Position numbers and translations under genes: made by a program. A stretch of DNA of 64,000 nucleotides, from positions 1 to 64,000 of the forward strand of contig NZ_WTKU01000018.1 of the NCBI RefSeq assembly GCF_011378715.1, read 5' to 3'. The notes beneath the pieces were generated by a model. The model was not told the DNA's origin, did no database searches, and saw only the letters and a list, made by a program, of their open reading frames with translations. How positions within the stretch are numbered: position 1 is the stretch's first letter; every line of letters begins with the position of its first letter. Of the stretch, positions 7,618 through 16,675 are shown piece by piece. Origin of the DNA: Psychromonas sp. SA13A (lineage in GTDB: Bacteria; Pseudomonadota; Gammaproteobacteria; Enterobacterales; Psychromonadaceae).

Positions 7618-7767
7618 TTAGCTGGTTATAAATCCATTTTTGTCTGTATTCCAATCTGCAAAAGCGTAAGCACCCATGACGTTACCGTACATTTTTGCAG
7701 GTAAGTGACCTGAGCTAACTTCTGCATCTACTCGCTTAGGGAGTTTGTCTTTTGTAAATTTAGGATC
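7618..7767 (-). pseudogene. C-terminal remnant of an unidentified protein
   Basis: A minus-strand frame opens right after a stop codon and reads 49 codons to TAA without a credible start. It reads like a real protein end: DPKFTKDKLPKRVDAEVSS, then KMYGNVMGAYAFADWNTDKN and GFITS. The segment DWNTDKNG resembles a calcium-binding loop, but I cannot name the family. The upstream part of the gene is missing, so this looks like a decayed leftover. The rest of 7394-8068 holds nothing recognised. Confidence 0.45.
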
Positions 7768-8068
7768 TTAAGCAAATAAAATTGTATGAGATGCTTTTTT
7801 GTATGTGGCAGCTTAAACCGATGTTCGTTAGCAAATGTGTTATGCAAACGTTATTTGCATATCTTCAGCTGAGGTACGTTTTGTTTAATCATGATTTTAG
7901 CGGTGTAACTAATGTTTAAGTCTTTAATGATTTATTGAGGCATATTGAGGGATAGTATTTTATTGTTTTATCATCTCTGCCTAGCCAATCAGTAATGTCA
8001 TGGAACTGGTATTATTAATGCGTATTGTTATTATATTGTTATCAATCTAATTTACCAAGGATGGCATC

Positions 8069-10240
8069 ATGATAAAAAAACAGATCATAAAATATACAAC
8101 TACATTGGTTATGGCATTCAGTGTATTGAGCTGTGCTACTAATCCTTCATCTTCTAAAAGTAATGAACATGCTAGGGAAGTATTGCACGAAGTAAGCAAT
8201 AGCGATGTCAGTACTAGTCGCTATGCACAGAAGGATCAAAAAGTCGGCTTTTTTGTTAGTGAAAATAAATTTAATCAACTTCATTCACAAACCATTAATC
8301 ATTGGCCAAGTGATATTTATGCTGAAGATAATGAAGGGGGGAAAGTTTATTTAAATAGAAACAAAGATAATACTTACAACATTGGTTTCATTACTTGGAA
8401 AACAATACCTTTAACTGCTGAATATGTATTGTTAGTGAGCCAGAATAAGGATTTAATCAATAATTTACATTATGCAAAAATAATACGCTTTAACGATAAC
8501 GGTTTTGAGCAGTTCGTTATCGAACCGGAGATCTGGTATATATTATCAAAAACTAAACAGTTAAATTGGCGGGTCCAAGAGGATCTGTCGCTTGAAGGAG
8601 AGGGCGAAAAGGAGATTAACTTTCTATTTGAAGATAGTTTTGAGGGCCTAAAAAAACAATTAACCAGTTATTTAAATGAAGGACATAAATTAGTAGGATT
8701 CAATATTCTGCAGCTTTTATCGCAAGCAAAAAGTGATCGTTATAAAACCTACCTTTCTTACTTTCAGCCTGCTTATCATGCCAATGAACTGTTTCTCTTA
8801 GCGCATCAAGGTCAAGGCATGACACATACACAAATCAATAATGTCATTCATGGTCAAATATTGCCTGCATTCTCAGCCTTTTATAATCGTTACAGTACAA
8901 ATCAAGAATTTAGCGATGAGTTGTATTTCCAAGAGACTTTAAATATTTACGATAGCCTACAAAAAGGAGGAGATCGAGTTTTTCTAGAGTTGCAAAATAA
9001 AGTGTTAAGAAATGCAATTACCCAACAAATAGTTGAACAACAAGACTACACGGTATTAAGCGATGATTATTCAGAACTCGTAAGAGCAGTTAATGCTAAA
9101 GATATGAAGGGTATAAAAAAAGTGTTGCAGGAAACGGCAGATATTAATGAACACTATAAAAACTGGTCAGCGGCACACCAAGCGGCACAAGATGGGTCTT
9201 TAGAAATATTACGTTTATTGGTTGATAACGGTGCTGATATTAAAGTACGAACGGAGACTAAAACGCCATTATTAAGTTCGGTATCTGAAAATAGAAAAAA
9301 TAAAGCAGGAAATTATATCAACATTGCCAACTATTTGATCCGAGAGGGGGCTGATGTTAATGCACGTATAGCAACCAATTTATTGTCACCATTAATTTAT
9401 GCGGCTAAAAATAATCAAACAGAGATGGTTAGCTTGTTATTAGAAAATGACGCTGAACTATGGGCAGAAGATTATGCGGGAAGTAGCGCATGGGAATGGG
9501 CTTCGCATAAAAACAATAAAGAAGTGATTGAGATATTTGAAAGGTTTAATGCAAAAGGAGGTTTTGCTGCTTATGATGCGATTGAAGCCGGTAACTTAAC
9601 GCAGTTTAAGCGTGAAGTGAATCGAATGAACAATATTTATCAACTCAGCCCTAACGATGATAGCTCATCGTTATTATCTAAGGCGGCAGCAGCAGGCAAG
9701 TTAGGCATGGTAAAATATTTAATCGGTGAAGGCTTCAATATTAATTTTGATGCCAATCTGGGAGTAACTGGGGCTTACCTTGCTGCTAAAAATAATCAAT
9801 TAGAAGTCTTAACTTTTTTAGCAGAGCATGGCGCAGACTTACAAAAACAATCTTATTACGCACCGATTCATACTGCCGCTTTTCGTGGGCATATGAATAT
9901 TGTGAAATTTTTACTTAAACAGAAATATGTGGATCCTTTAATAGAATCAAATTCAACTAAATCCACGGCTTTACATTTAGCAATAGAAGGTAATCACGCA
10001 GATATGGTTGAGCTATTGTTACAACAGCCAGCTTATTATAATGCCCAGGCCATTAATGGAAATGAAACTGGTGATAGCCCATTACTATTTTTATTTAAAA
10101 ATAAGCACGATAACCGTCGTATATTTGAAATGTTAATGGAGCAACCATGGACGAATATAAAACAAAAAAATAATGAAGGAAAAACAGCTTACGATTATGC
10201 GGAGGAAGCCGGATTTTATGAGTATTTAAATGAGTTGTAA
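8069..10240 (+). CDS. Ankyrin-repeat lipoprotein
   Basis: This 723-aa protein has a lipoprotein signal with lipobox VLSC (Cys22). After a Ser/Asn-rich linker, residues ~50-340 show no family I recognise. From about residue 345 there are ankyrin repeats: NWSAAHQAAQDGSLEILRLL, LIYAAKNNQTEMVSLLLEN, YAPIHTAAFRGHMNIVKFLL and TALHLAIEGNHADMVELLLQ, in two blocks up to the C-terminus. Ankyrin arrays bind partner proteins. A lipid-anchored periplasmic or outer-membrane location is inferred. The ATG follows AAGGATGG. It is monocistronic, with accessory DNA to the left and the catabolic cluster to the right. Confidence 0.85.
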   Translation: MIKKQIIKYTTTLVMAFSVLSCATNPSSSKSNEHAREVLHEVSNSDVSTSRYAQKDQKVGFFVSENKFNQLHSQTINHWPSDIYAEDNEGGKVYLNRNKDNTYNIGFITWKTIPLTAEYVLLVSQNKDLINNLHYAKIIRFNDNGFEQFVIEPEIWYILSKTKQLNWRVQEDLSLEGEGEKEINFLFEDSFEGLKKQLTSYLNEGHKLVGFNILQLLSQAKSDRYKTYLSYFQPAYHANELFLLAHQGQGMTHTQINNVIHGQILPAFSAFYNRYSTNQEFSDELYFQETLNIYDSLQKGGDRVFLELQNKVLRNAITQQIVEQQDYTVLSDDYSELVRAVNAKDMKGIKKVLQETADINEHYKNWSAAHQAAQDGSLEILRLLVDNGADIKVRTETKTPLLSSVSENRKNKAGNYINIANYLIREGADVNARIATNLLSPLIYAAKNNQTEMVSLLLENDAELWAEDYAGSSAWEWASHKNNKEVIEIFERFNAKGGFAAYDAIEAGNLTQFKREVNRMNNIYQLSPNDDSSSLLSKAAAAGKLGMVKYLIGEGFNINFDANLGVTGAYLAAKNNQLEVLTFLAEHGADLQKQSYYAPIHTAAFRGHMNIVKFLLKQKYVDPLIESNSTKSTALHLAIEGNHADMVELLLQQPAYYNAQAINGNETGDSPLLFLFKNKHDNRRIFEMLMEQPWTNIKQKNNEGKTAYDYAEEAGFYEYLNEL

Positions 10241-10270
10241 TTTCACATCTCGTTTTAGTGCATAACGGTG

Positions 10271-10304
10271 ACTTGAAGGCACTTTTTATGGGTGCCTTTC
10301 AAGT
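10271..10304 (+). terminator. Hairpin after the ankyrin gene
   Basis: Arms ACTTGAAGGCAC (10271-10282) and GTGCCTTTCAAGT (10292-10304) pair with one bulge around a short T-rich loop, 30 bases after the stop codon. No T run follows the stem, so termination is likely but not certain. Confidence 0.5.
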
Positions 10305-10424
10305 GAATAAGCGTGTTATTAAATGTTAAATAACAGCACCTTCAATATTCAATCCGCCAACTATTAAACTCACATGCTCCTTCAAATAGCCCTCAATTAT
10401 TTTAAATGAGGTCACATTCATAAC

Positions 10425-11306
10425 TTACTTTGAATTAGTAAGATACTGAATACACAGGTCATGAAACGCTAGCGCTTGAGGGTACATTATTTTATCAATT
10501 AAACGGAAAATGCCAATTTGTCGTTCAATGAGTGGATTAATCAGCGGGATCCAAGTTAAGTGTGTGGAATGTGTTGGAAAAGCTAATTTAGGTAATGTTG
10601 TTACGCCTATGCCCAGCTCTAATACTGAGAATAAAGAGGTAATATTCTCGACGGAGCAAATCGCTTTCTCACTGAGTAGTCGTGCGGGAGTTGGGTCAAG
10701 TAAGACACAGGTCCCATTTCGAATGAAAGGTTGATCTAACAATGCTTGCCATTCTATACCTTTAGTCTGGGCTGCTAATGGATTATCTTTTAGGCATACC
10801 ACCCCAATTGGATCAGAAATTAAAGGGGTAAATGCAATCTTTTGCTCGTCAATATAAGAACAATTACCTAATGCTAAATCAACCTCTCCAGAGAGCAAAC
10901 GTGCCTCTACACCTGCCGCATTATCATCAATTAAACTGACCTCTACGTTAGGATATTTTTCATAAAACTCACCTAGCACACTCGGAATCAATTTGGCGGC
11001 CACGGAGGGTACACTAGCAATTCTAACTTTGCCTTTTTTCCCCGCTGCTGTAGCCTTTAAATCATATTCTAACGTATTGTAAACATTAATAAATTGTTTG
11101 ATTCTTGGTAAGCATATTTCTCCATAAGGAGTTAATGTTGATTTGTTACCTGCTTCAAAAAGAGACTGCCCTAGAATACGCTCCAGCTCCTTTATTGATG
11201 TTGAAAGTGCAGCTTGTGATCGATTTGCAAGTTCCGCTGCAGCGCGAAATCCTCCTGACTCGACGACTAAAATAAAATGTTTTAATTGTTGGATTTTAAA
11301 GCTCAT
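10425..11306 (-). CDS. LysR-family transcriptional regulator of the adjacent catabolic cluster
   Basis: This 293-aa protein begins MSFKIQQLKHFILVVESGGF and continues with RSQAALSTSIKELERILG, the winged helix-turn-helix of LysR regulators. Residues ~90-290 form the periplasmic-binding-protein-like effector domain (GKKGKVRIASVPSVAAKLIP). It is transcribed divergently from ridA, and a long inverted repeat lies in the shared spacer. LysR proteins usually activate the neighbouring operon in response to a pathway metabolite. Control of the RidA-ALDH-M19-BCCT genes is inferred from position. Confidence 0.9.
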   Translation of the reverse strand: MSFKIQQLKHFILVVESGGFRAAAELANRSQAALSTSIKELERILGQSLFEAGNKSTLTPYGEICLPRIKQFINVYNTLEYDLKATAAGKKGKVRIASVPSVAAKLIPSVLGEFYEKYPNVEVSLIDDNAAGVEARLLSGEVDLALGNCSYIDEQKIAFTPLISDPIGVVCLKDNPLAAQTKGIEWQALLDQPFIRNGTCVLLDPTPARLLSEKAICSVENITSLFSVLELGIGVTTLPKLAFPTHSTHLTWIPLINPLIERQIGIFRLIDKIMYPQALAFHDLCIQYLTNSK

Positions 11307-11415
11307 GGTTTATTCCTGATCGCACATATTCAAGATTTGCTGCTTTTTATTTATCAACAGCAATTTATCGCGGACAACAGCATTACAAACTGTCTGTTAC
11401 ATTGCATTAACTCTT

Positions 11416-11442
11416 AAAGTGATAAGTTTTATTTATCACTTT
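11416..11442. promoter_or_regulatory. Inverted repeat, likely LysR operator
   Basis: AAAGTGATAA (11416-11425) and TTATCACTTT (11433-11442) are perfect 10-bp arms around a 7-bp centre, in the spacer between lysR and ridA. Further TTTATCA half-sites lie near 11349 and 11462. The T-n-A rich dyad and divergent setting fit a LysR binding region. Confidence 0.65.
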
Positions 11443-11514
11443 GATAAAATTTACCGTTATATTTATCAATAGTCAAAGGTTAGTATATTTTCACTTTATA
11501 AGGAGAGCCAAAAA

Positions 11515-11925
11515 ATGAATCAAAGCGTAACAGTTAAGAACAACAAATATGCAGTTAAAACAGCGCTTTTTGCGTCAAAAGCTCCACTTGAGTGGGCTAT
11601 TGTCAATAATGGCACTTTATATACCGCACAAATACCTATTGATCAAAGTGGTGTTGTTGTACCCGGTGGGATCGAAGCACAAACACGTCAAACGCTTGAA
11701 AACCTAGCACATACCTTAGAGTCGGCAGGAGAATCTTTAGATTCAGTGGTTCAGGTGTTAATTTACGTCACCGATCGAGCATACCTAAAAACAGTTAATG
11801 ATATTTATGCCGAGTATTTTAAGGCTCCTTATCCAAACCGTGCAGCAGTGGTTGTTGCAGGGCTCGCGAGAGAAGAGATGCTGGTGGAATTAGTCGTCTA
11901 TGCATCGGTTCAATCTGAACAGTAA
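11515..11925 (+). CDS. RidA/YjgF-family deaminase
   Basis: This 136-aa protein has the RidA fold signature: GTLYTAQIPIDQSG, then ETLENLAHTLESAG, VVQVLIYVTDRAYLKTVND and a C-terminal YPNRAAVVVAGLAREEM with the conserved Arg that holds the substrate carboxylate. RidA hydrolyses reactive enamine/imine intermediates; pathway-specific relatives act in amine catabolism. TAAGGAGAG about 8 nt before the ATG is a strong ribosome site. It is first in the operon opposite the LysR gene, suggesting that the pathway makes an imine or enamine. Confidence 0.9.
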   Translation: MNQSVTVKNNKYAVKTALFASKAPLEWAIVNNGTLYTAQIPIDQSGVVVPGGIEAQTRQTLENLAHTLESAGESLDSVVQVLIYVTDRAYLKTVNDIYAEYFKAPYPNRAAVVVAGLAREEMLVELVVYASVQSEQ

Positions 11926-11932
11926 CTATTTA

Positions 11933-11977
11933 TTAGTAAATGTTTATTAGCAGTTATCTGTTAGTAAATGTTTATTA
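11933..11977. repeat. 17-bp direct repeat between ridA and the ALDH gene
   Basis: TTAGTAAATGTTTATTA occurs at 11933-11949 and again at 11961-11977, with a weaker third copy (TTAATAAATGT) further on at 12014-12024. It fills the 136-bp spacer and could be slippage-generated or a regulatory array. Confidence 0.6.
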
Positions 11978-12061
11978 AAAATTATCTATTAAAGAATACA
12001 GCGCTAGTTTGTTAATAAATGTAAAAAACATCATCGCTAACGAATACAAAAGGAAATAAAC

Positions 12062-13525
12062 ATGACAGCTCAAGCACAAAATATTCAAGCAGAAAAGTCT
12101 CTTTATATTGCTGGAGAATGGCAAGCGGGTGTAAGCACAGTTGCCAATATTAACCCGTCTGACATTAGTCAAACACTAGGTCATTTTGCTCAAGCAAGTT
12201 CAGCACAGGTAGCCCAAGCGATTGCTGCAGCAAAACAAGCGCAACCAGAATGGGAAAAAACACCTCTTGAGCGTAAACAGTCAGTATTACAAGCGATTGG
12301 TGATGAACTGATTGCACGTTGTGATGAGCTAGGGCGTTTATTATCTAGTGAAGAAGGTAAGCCTTTTTTAGAGGGAAGAGGTGAGATTTACCGTGCAGGT
12401 CAATTTTTCCAATATTTTGCCGCTGAAGTATTACGTCAAATTGGTGATAACGCAGATTCAGTGAGACCAGGTGTTTCTGTTGATGTCACGCGTGAAGCAG
12501 TGGGCGTGATTGCGATTATCTCTCCTTGGAATTTTCCAACAGCTACTGCCGCTTGGAAAATAGCACCTGCACTTGCGTTTGGTAATAGTGTGATTTGGAA
12601 ACCTGCGAATTTAACACCTGCTAGTGCTGTTGCATTAACTGAAATTATTTCTCGCCAAGGTTTACCGGCAGGCACCTTTAACCTTGTTTTAGGTAGTGGT
12701 TCTGAAGTTGGTGATGCCTTGATTCACAGTAAAGAGATTAATGGCGTGAGCTTTACCGGTTCAGTGGATACTGGTCGTAAAGTAGCCGCGGCAACGGCGC
12801 CAAACTTCATTCGCAGCCAATTAGAGATGGGCAGTAAAAATGCACTATTAATTGCAGATGATGCAGATATTCAAATTGCTGTTGAAGCAACTATCGCCGG
12901 CTCATTTTCAGGTTCAGGTCAAAAATGTACGGCATCATCACGTTTAGTGGTTATGGATAAAGTACACGATGTTTATGTGGAAGCATTAATCAAACGTATG
13001 AGTGAACTAACCGTCGGCCATGCATTAAAAGAAGGCGTTTTCATGGGACCAGTAGTTGATTCAAAACAACTTGAGTCAAACTTTGCATGGCTTAACAAAG
13101 CAACCACTAGCGGTGCTGAAATAGGGGTTGGTGGTGAGCGACTAAATCTTGAACATGAAGGTTATTACATGTCTCCGACTTTATTGTTAGATACAAAAAA
13201 TAGCTGGGAAATTAATCAAGAAGAAGTGTTTGCTCCAATGGCGAGTGTGATCCGTGTTGCCGATTTAGAAGAAGGTATTGCAACGGTTAATGACACTCGT
13301 TTTGGTCTGACAGGCGGCATCATCACTCAGAGTTTACGTAACAGTGCAATGTTCAAAGAACAAGCTCAAACAGGTTGTGTAATGGTTAACCTAGCAACGG
13401 CAGGAACAGATTATCACGTACCATTTGGCGGGCGTAAAGAGTCTAGTTTTGGTCCAAGAGAGCAAGGTCAATATGCGAAAGAGTTCTACACCGTGGTTAA
13501 AACAACTTATCAACGTCCTTATTAA
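12062..13525 (+). CDS. NAD(P)-dependent aldehyde dehydrogenase
   Basis: This 487-aa enzyme has all family landmarks. These are SPWNFPTA with the oxyanion Asn, IWKPAN with the cofactor Lys, the FTGSVDTG nucleotide-binding turn, the general-base Glu in QLEMGSKN and the nucleophile Cys in GSGQKCTASSR. The last motif is typical of the 2-oxoglutarate-semialdehyde and succinate-semialdehyde branch. It oxidises an aldehyde to an acid; the substrate is not fixed by sequence. The start follows AAAGGAAAT. Its neighbours suggest that it handles the aldehyde released during degradation of a compound taken up by the downstream BCCT transporter. Confidence 0.9.
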   Translation: MTAQAQNIQAEKSLYIAGEWQAGVSTVANINPSDISQTLGHFAQASSAQVAQAIAAAKQAQPEWEKTPLERKQSVLQAIGDELIARCDELGRLLSSEEGKPFLEGRGEIYRAGQFFQYFAAEVLRQIGDNADSVRPGVSVDVTREAVGVIAIISPWNFPTATAAWKIAPALAFGNSVIWKPANLTPASAVALTEIISRQGLPAGTFNLVLGSGSEVGDALIHSKEINGVSFTGSVDTGRKVAAATAPNFIRSQLEMGSKNALLIADDADIQIAVEATIAGSFSGSGQKCTASSRLVVMDKVHDVYVEALIKRMSELTVGHALKEGVFMGPVVDSKQLESNFAWLNKATTSGAEIGVGGERLNLEHEGYYMSPTLLLDTKNSWEINQEEVFAPMASVIRVADLEEGIATVNDTRFGLTGGIITQSLRNSAMFKEQAQTGCVMVNLATAGTDYHVPFGGRKESSFGPREQGQYAKEFYTVVKTTYQRPY

Positions 13526-13599
13526 GGTCAGTTAGATATAGGTGAACAACGGATTAGTGCTCAGTTCAAATTAACAAAGAGTGAAAGTAAGGAAATATT

Positions 13600-14640
13600 A
13601 TGTATCAAAAACAAATTGTGATTGATGGATTGCAGTATTGCAATTGGAGCAGAGAGTATTTTCAAACGCTTCAAGCAAGTGGTATCACAGCGGTACACGC
13701 TACTTTGGTTTATCACGAAAATGCACGCGAAACCTTAAGTCGTTTTGCTGAGTGGAATTTACGGTTTGAGCAAAATGCAGATTTAATTATGCCGATCCAC
13801 TCTTTGGCAGACATTAAAACTGCCAAGGCTCAGGGCAAGGTCGGTATCTTCTTTGGCGCGCAAAACTGTTCCTCTATTGATGATGAGATAGGTTTGATTG
13901 AAGTAATGCGCCAACAAGGTTTGCTGATTATGCAGTTGACTTATAACAACCAAAGTTTATTGGCGACGGGATGTTATGAGAAGAACGATACAGGCATCAC
14001 GCGCTTTGGCAAACAGGCGATAGAAGAGATGAATCGCGTTGGAATGATTATTGATATGTCACACAGTGCCGAGCGTTCTACGCTGGAAGCGATTGAACTA
14101 TCTTCTCGTCCAATTTGCATTAGTCATGCAAACCCTAGTTTTGCTTACGATGCTTTACGTAACAAGTCAGATACCGTGATTAAAGCATTAGCTGAAAATG
14201 GTGGTTTATTAGGTTTTAGTTTGTATCCCTTCCATTTACCTAATGGCAGCCAATGTACATTGCAACAATTTTGCCAAATGGTCGCCAAAACAGCGGATAT
14301 GGTCGGGGTTGAACACTTAAGCATCGGCAGTGATTTATGTCTAAATCAACCACAAAGTGTATTGCAATGGATGCGTAATGGACGTTGGTCAAAAGACATG
14401 GATTACGGTGAAGGTTCTGCTGGTAATGCCGGGTGGCCTGATTCGTTACCTTGGTTCTGCGGTAGTGCTGGTATGGAAAATATTTATAACGGATTAATAA
14501 GTCATGGGTTCAAGGAATCTGAGGCTGGGTTAATACTTGGTGGTAATTGGTGCAACTTCTTAGAAAAAGGACTTATACCAATCTCTCAACAAAGTACCCC
14601 ACACATGGAGTCATCTTCTCAATATAAAATTATTGCTTAG
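13600..14640 (+). CDS. Peptidase M19 (renal dipeptidase)-like protein with altered metal ligands
   Basis: This 346-aa protein aligns with the M19 TIM-barrel family: VGIFFGAQNCS, LTYNNQSLLATGCYE, MIIDMSHSAERST and PICISHANPS. The usual N-terminal HxD zinc pair (DGHND) reads IDGLQYCNW, and the usual bridging Glu position reads Gln (GAQN). The two later His residues remain. From memory, this variant resembles the dipeptidase-like protein of the Pseudomonas dimethylglycine catabolic locus, so a betaine-related hydrolase role is more likely than peptide hydrolysis. GTAAGGAAAT gives the ribosome site. It lies 74 bp after the aldehyde dehydrogenase. Confidence 0.85.
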   Translation: MYQKQIVIDGLQYCNWSREYFQTLQASGITAVHATLVYHENARETLSRFAEWNLRFEQNADLIMPIHSLADIKTAKAQGKVGIFFGAQNCSSIDDEIGLIEVMRQQGLLIMQLTYNNQSLLATGCYEKNDTGITRFGKQAIEEMNRVGMIIDMSHSAERSTLEAIELSSRPICISHANPSFAYDALRNKSDTVIKALAENGGLLGFSLYPFHLPNGSQCTLQQFCQMVAKTADMVGVEHLSIGSDLCLNQPQSVLQWMRNGRWSKDMDYGEGSAGNAGWPDSLPWFCGSAGMENIYNGLISHGFKESEAGLILGGNWCNFLEKGLIPISQQSTPHMESSSQYKIIA

Positions 14641-14962
14641 GTGGTAAATAAAGTATGTATCAATGGTGATGAGCAATTGGACATCTGGTGTATTTCAAAA
14701 GTGCCCCCTGAAGATAGTGACCAATTGTGTTTCTCCTTTGATGCATGCAGTGAAAGCAAATTTACAAATTAACTGTCCATACGCTTGTAAAAGCGATTTG
14801 AGTGAAGCTATTTATCGTAACTAATTAATAATTTTAACTCTCTATTCTAGATTTAGAACAAAGATTTAGAACAATTAGTGACTTTAATCGATAGTTTTGT
14901 TTTGTGCACAAATAGACGGCTTAATTAATAAATTAGCAAGACAAACTTTTTAGGAGTCAGAT
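14641..14962. other. Spacer before the BCCT gene with candidate regulatory sites
   Basis: No gene is visible in this 322-bp spacer. It contains a perfect 12-bp palindrome (TTTGTGCACAAA, 14901-14912) and a direct repeat of GATTTAGAACAA near 14848-14873. The space and the palindrome suggest that the BCCT gene has its own promoter, possibly regulated. It ends with AGGAGTCAG, a strong ribosome site. Confidence 0.45.
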
Positions 14963-16591
14963 ATGACTGATTTAACTAATAATATGAAAGTTACAGGTAT
15001 CGATAATTCGCTTGTTGCAAGTAATAAATTAGCTGATGGGAAGCAACAATCCGATGCAAGTTCGAACAAAGATAATAGCTCGACGGCTGCCAAGTTAGCG
15101 TTAGGTAATCCTACTTTTTGGTACAGCGGCGGTTTTATTTGTTTGTTTGTATTACTGGCTTTATACGATGGCGAACTGTTGGCCAGTGTAGTCAACACGG
15201 GGTTTTCATGGGCAGTTAATGTATTTGGTCCTTATTGGCAAGTGTTGTTGTTACTGACTTTTTTAATTGGTCTTGCTTTAGCCGCTGGTAGAACCGGTAA
15301 AGTTATTTTGGGTGGTATTGATAAACCTGAAATGGACGGTTTCCGTTGGATGGCAATTATCTTTTGTACTTTGTTGGCCGGTGGTGGTGTTTTTTGGGCG
15401 GCTGCAGAGCCAATTGCTCATTTTGTTAGTCCTCCTCCTATCTATGGGGCGTCAGAAGATGTGCAACAAATGGCGTTTAATGCATTATCACAATCATTTA
15501 TGCACTGGGGATTCCTTGCTTGGGCTATCGTCGGAAGTTTAACCTCTATTGTTGTGATGCACCTGCATTACAATAAAGGTTTACCATTAAAACCACGTAT
15601 TCTGCTTTATCCTGTACTTGGTGAACGAGCACTAAAAGGCCATACCGGTGCATTGATTGATGCGTGTTGTATTGTCGCCGTTGCCGCCGGCACTATTGGG
15701 CCTATTGGCTTCCTAGGCCTACAAGTTAGTTATGCATTAAACGTATTGTTTGAGATCCCTGATGGTTTTACAACTCAGCTTGTAATTATCATGTTTGCCA
15801 TTGTTTTATATACGTTATCTGCATTAAGTGGTCTTAACCGTGGAATGCAAATGTTAAGCCGTTATAACGTGATCTTAGCTTCTGCGTTAATGATTTATAT
15901 TTTAATTTTTGGTCCAACCAATTTTATCATCAATGGTTATATTCAAGGCGTTGGTGGTCTAGTTAATAACTTTATTCCGATGGCAACATTCCGTGGTGAT
16001 GAAGGTTGGCTAAGCTGGTGGACTGTATTCTTTTGGGGATGGTTCCTGGGTTATGGCCCAATGATGGCGATATTCATTGCCCGTATCTCTCGCGGCAGAA
16101 GTATTCGTCAGCTAGTGTGTACGATCAGTATTATAGCGCCGTTGGTGACATGTTTTTGGTTCACCGTAGTGGGTGGTTCAGGGTTAGCATTTGAAATAGC
16201 AGAACCTGGTAGTGTGAGTAAAGCATTTGAGGGCTTTAACTTACCGGGCGCTTTATTAGCTGTAACGACTCAACTACCGTTTCCGATGCTGATCTCGATT
16301 CTATTTTTGATATTAACTACTATTTTCATTGTCACCACCGGCGACTCGATGACCTATACCATCAGTGTTGTGATCAGTGGCGAAACTGAACCAAATGCAA
16401 TGATCCGTATATTTTGGGGAGCAATGATGGGCTTGACTGCATTGATCTTAATATCTATCGGGTCAGGGGGAATATCTGCACTGCAGTCCTTCATCATTAT
16501 AACTGCTGTGCCAGTGTCGATTATCTTATTACCATCTTTGTGGAATGCACCTCAAATTGCGATGAAAATGGCAAAAGAACAGGGTTTCTAA
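14963..16591 (+). CDS. BCCT-family betaine/carnitine/choline-type transporter
   Basis: This 542-aa protein has a Ser/Asn-rich cytoplasmic N-terminus (~45 residues) and then 12 predicted membrane segments. The family signatures are GGGVFWAAAEPIAHF in TM4 and the TM8 stretch WTVFFWGWFLGYGPMMAIF followed by ARISRGRSIRQ. BCCT carriers import quaternary ammonium or sulfonium compounds with Na+ or H+. In TM8 of glycine-betaine carriers four Trp residues line the cage (pattern WAWWISWSP). Here two are Phe and Tyr (WGWFLGYGP), pointing to a different substrate. AGGAGTCAG supports the start. Confidence 0.93.
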   Translation: MTDLTNNMKVTGIDNSLVASNKLADGKQQSDASSNKDNSSTAAKLALGNPTFWYSGGFICLFVLLALYDGELLASVVNTGFSWAVNVFGPYWQVLLLLTFLIGLALAAGRTGKVILGGIDKPEMDGFRWMAIIFCTLLAGGGVFWAAAEPIAHFVSPPPIYGASEDVQQMAFNALSQSFMHWGFLAWAIVGSLTSIVVMHLHYNKGLPLKPRILLYPVLGERALKGHTGALIDACCIVAVAAGTIGPIGFLGLQVSYALNVLFEIPDGFTTQLVIIMFAIVLYTLSALSGLNRGMQMLSRYNVILASALMIYILIFGPTNFIINGYIQGVGGLVNNFIPMATFRGDEGWLSWWTVFFWGWFLGYGPMMAIFIARISRGRSIRQLVCTISIIAPLVTCFWFTVVGGSGLAFEIAEPGSVSKAFEGFNLPGALLAVTTQLPFPMLISILFLILTTIFIVTTGDSMTYTISVVISGETEPNAMIRIFWGAMMGLTALILISIGSGGISALQSFIIITAVPVSIILLPSLWNAPQIAMKMAKEQGF

Positions 16592-16619
16592 AGGTCGTAA
16601 TAAAGAATTTAAGCAAGAA

Positions 16620-16638
16620 GGGCGCTAAAATCGCGCCC
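16620..16638 (+). other. GC-rich hairpin between the BCCT gene and the next gene
   Basis: GGGCGC (16620-16625) and GCGCCC (16633-16638) form a strong 6-bp stem with a 7-nt loop, in a very AT-rich background. No T run follows, so it may be a partial terminator or an mRNA-processing or stabilising hairpin, allowing read-through to the next two genes. Confidence 0.5.
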
Positions 16639-16675
16639 AAATATAAACCATTAACACTGAAAGGTGGTGAGCAGT

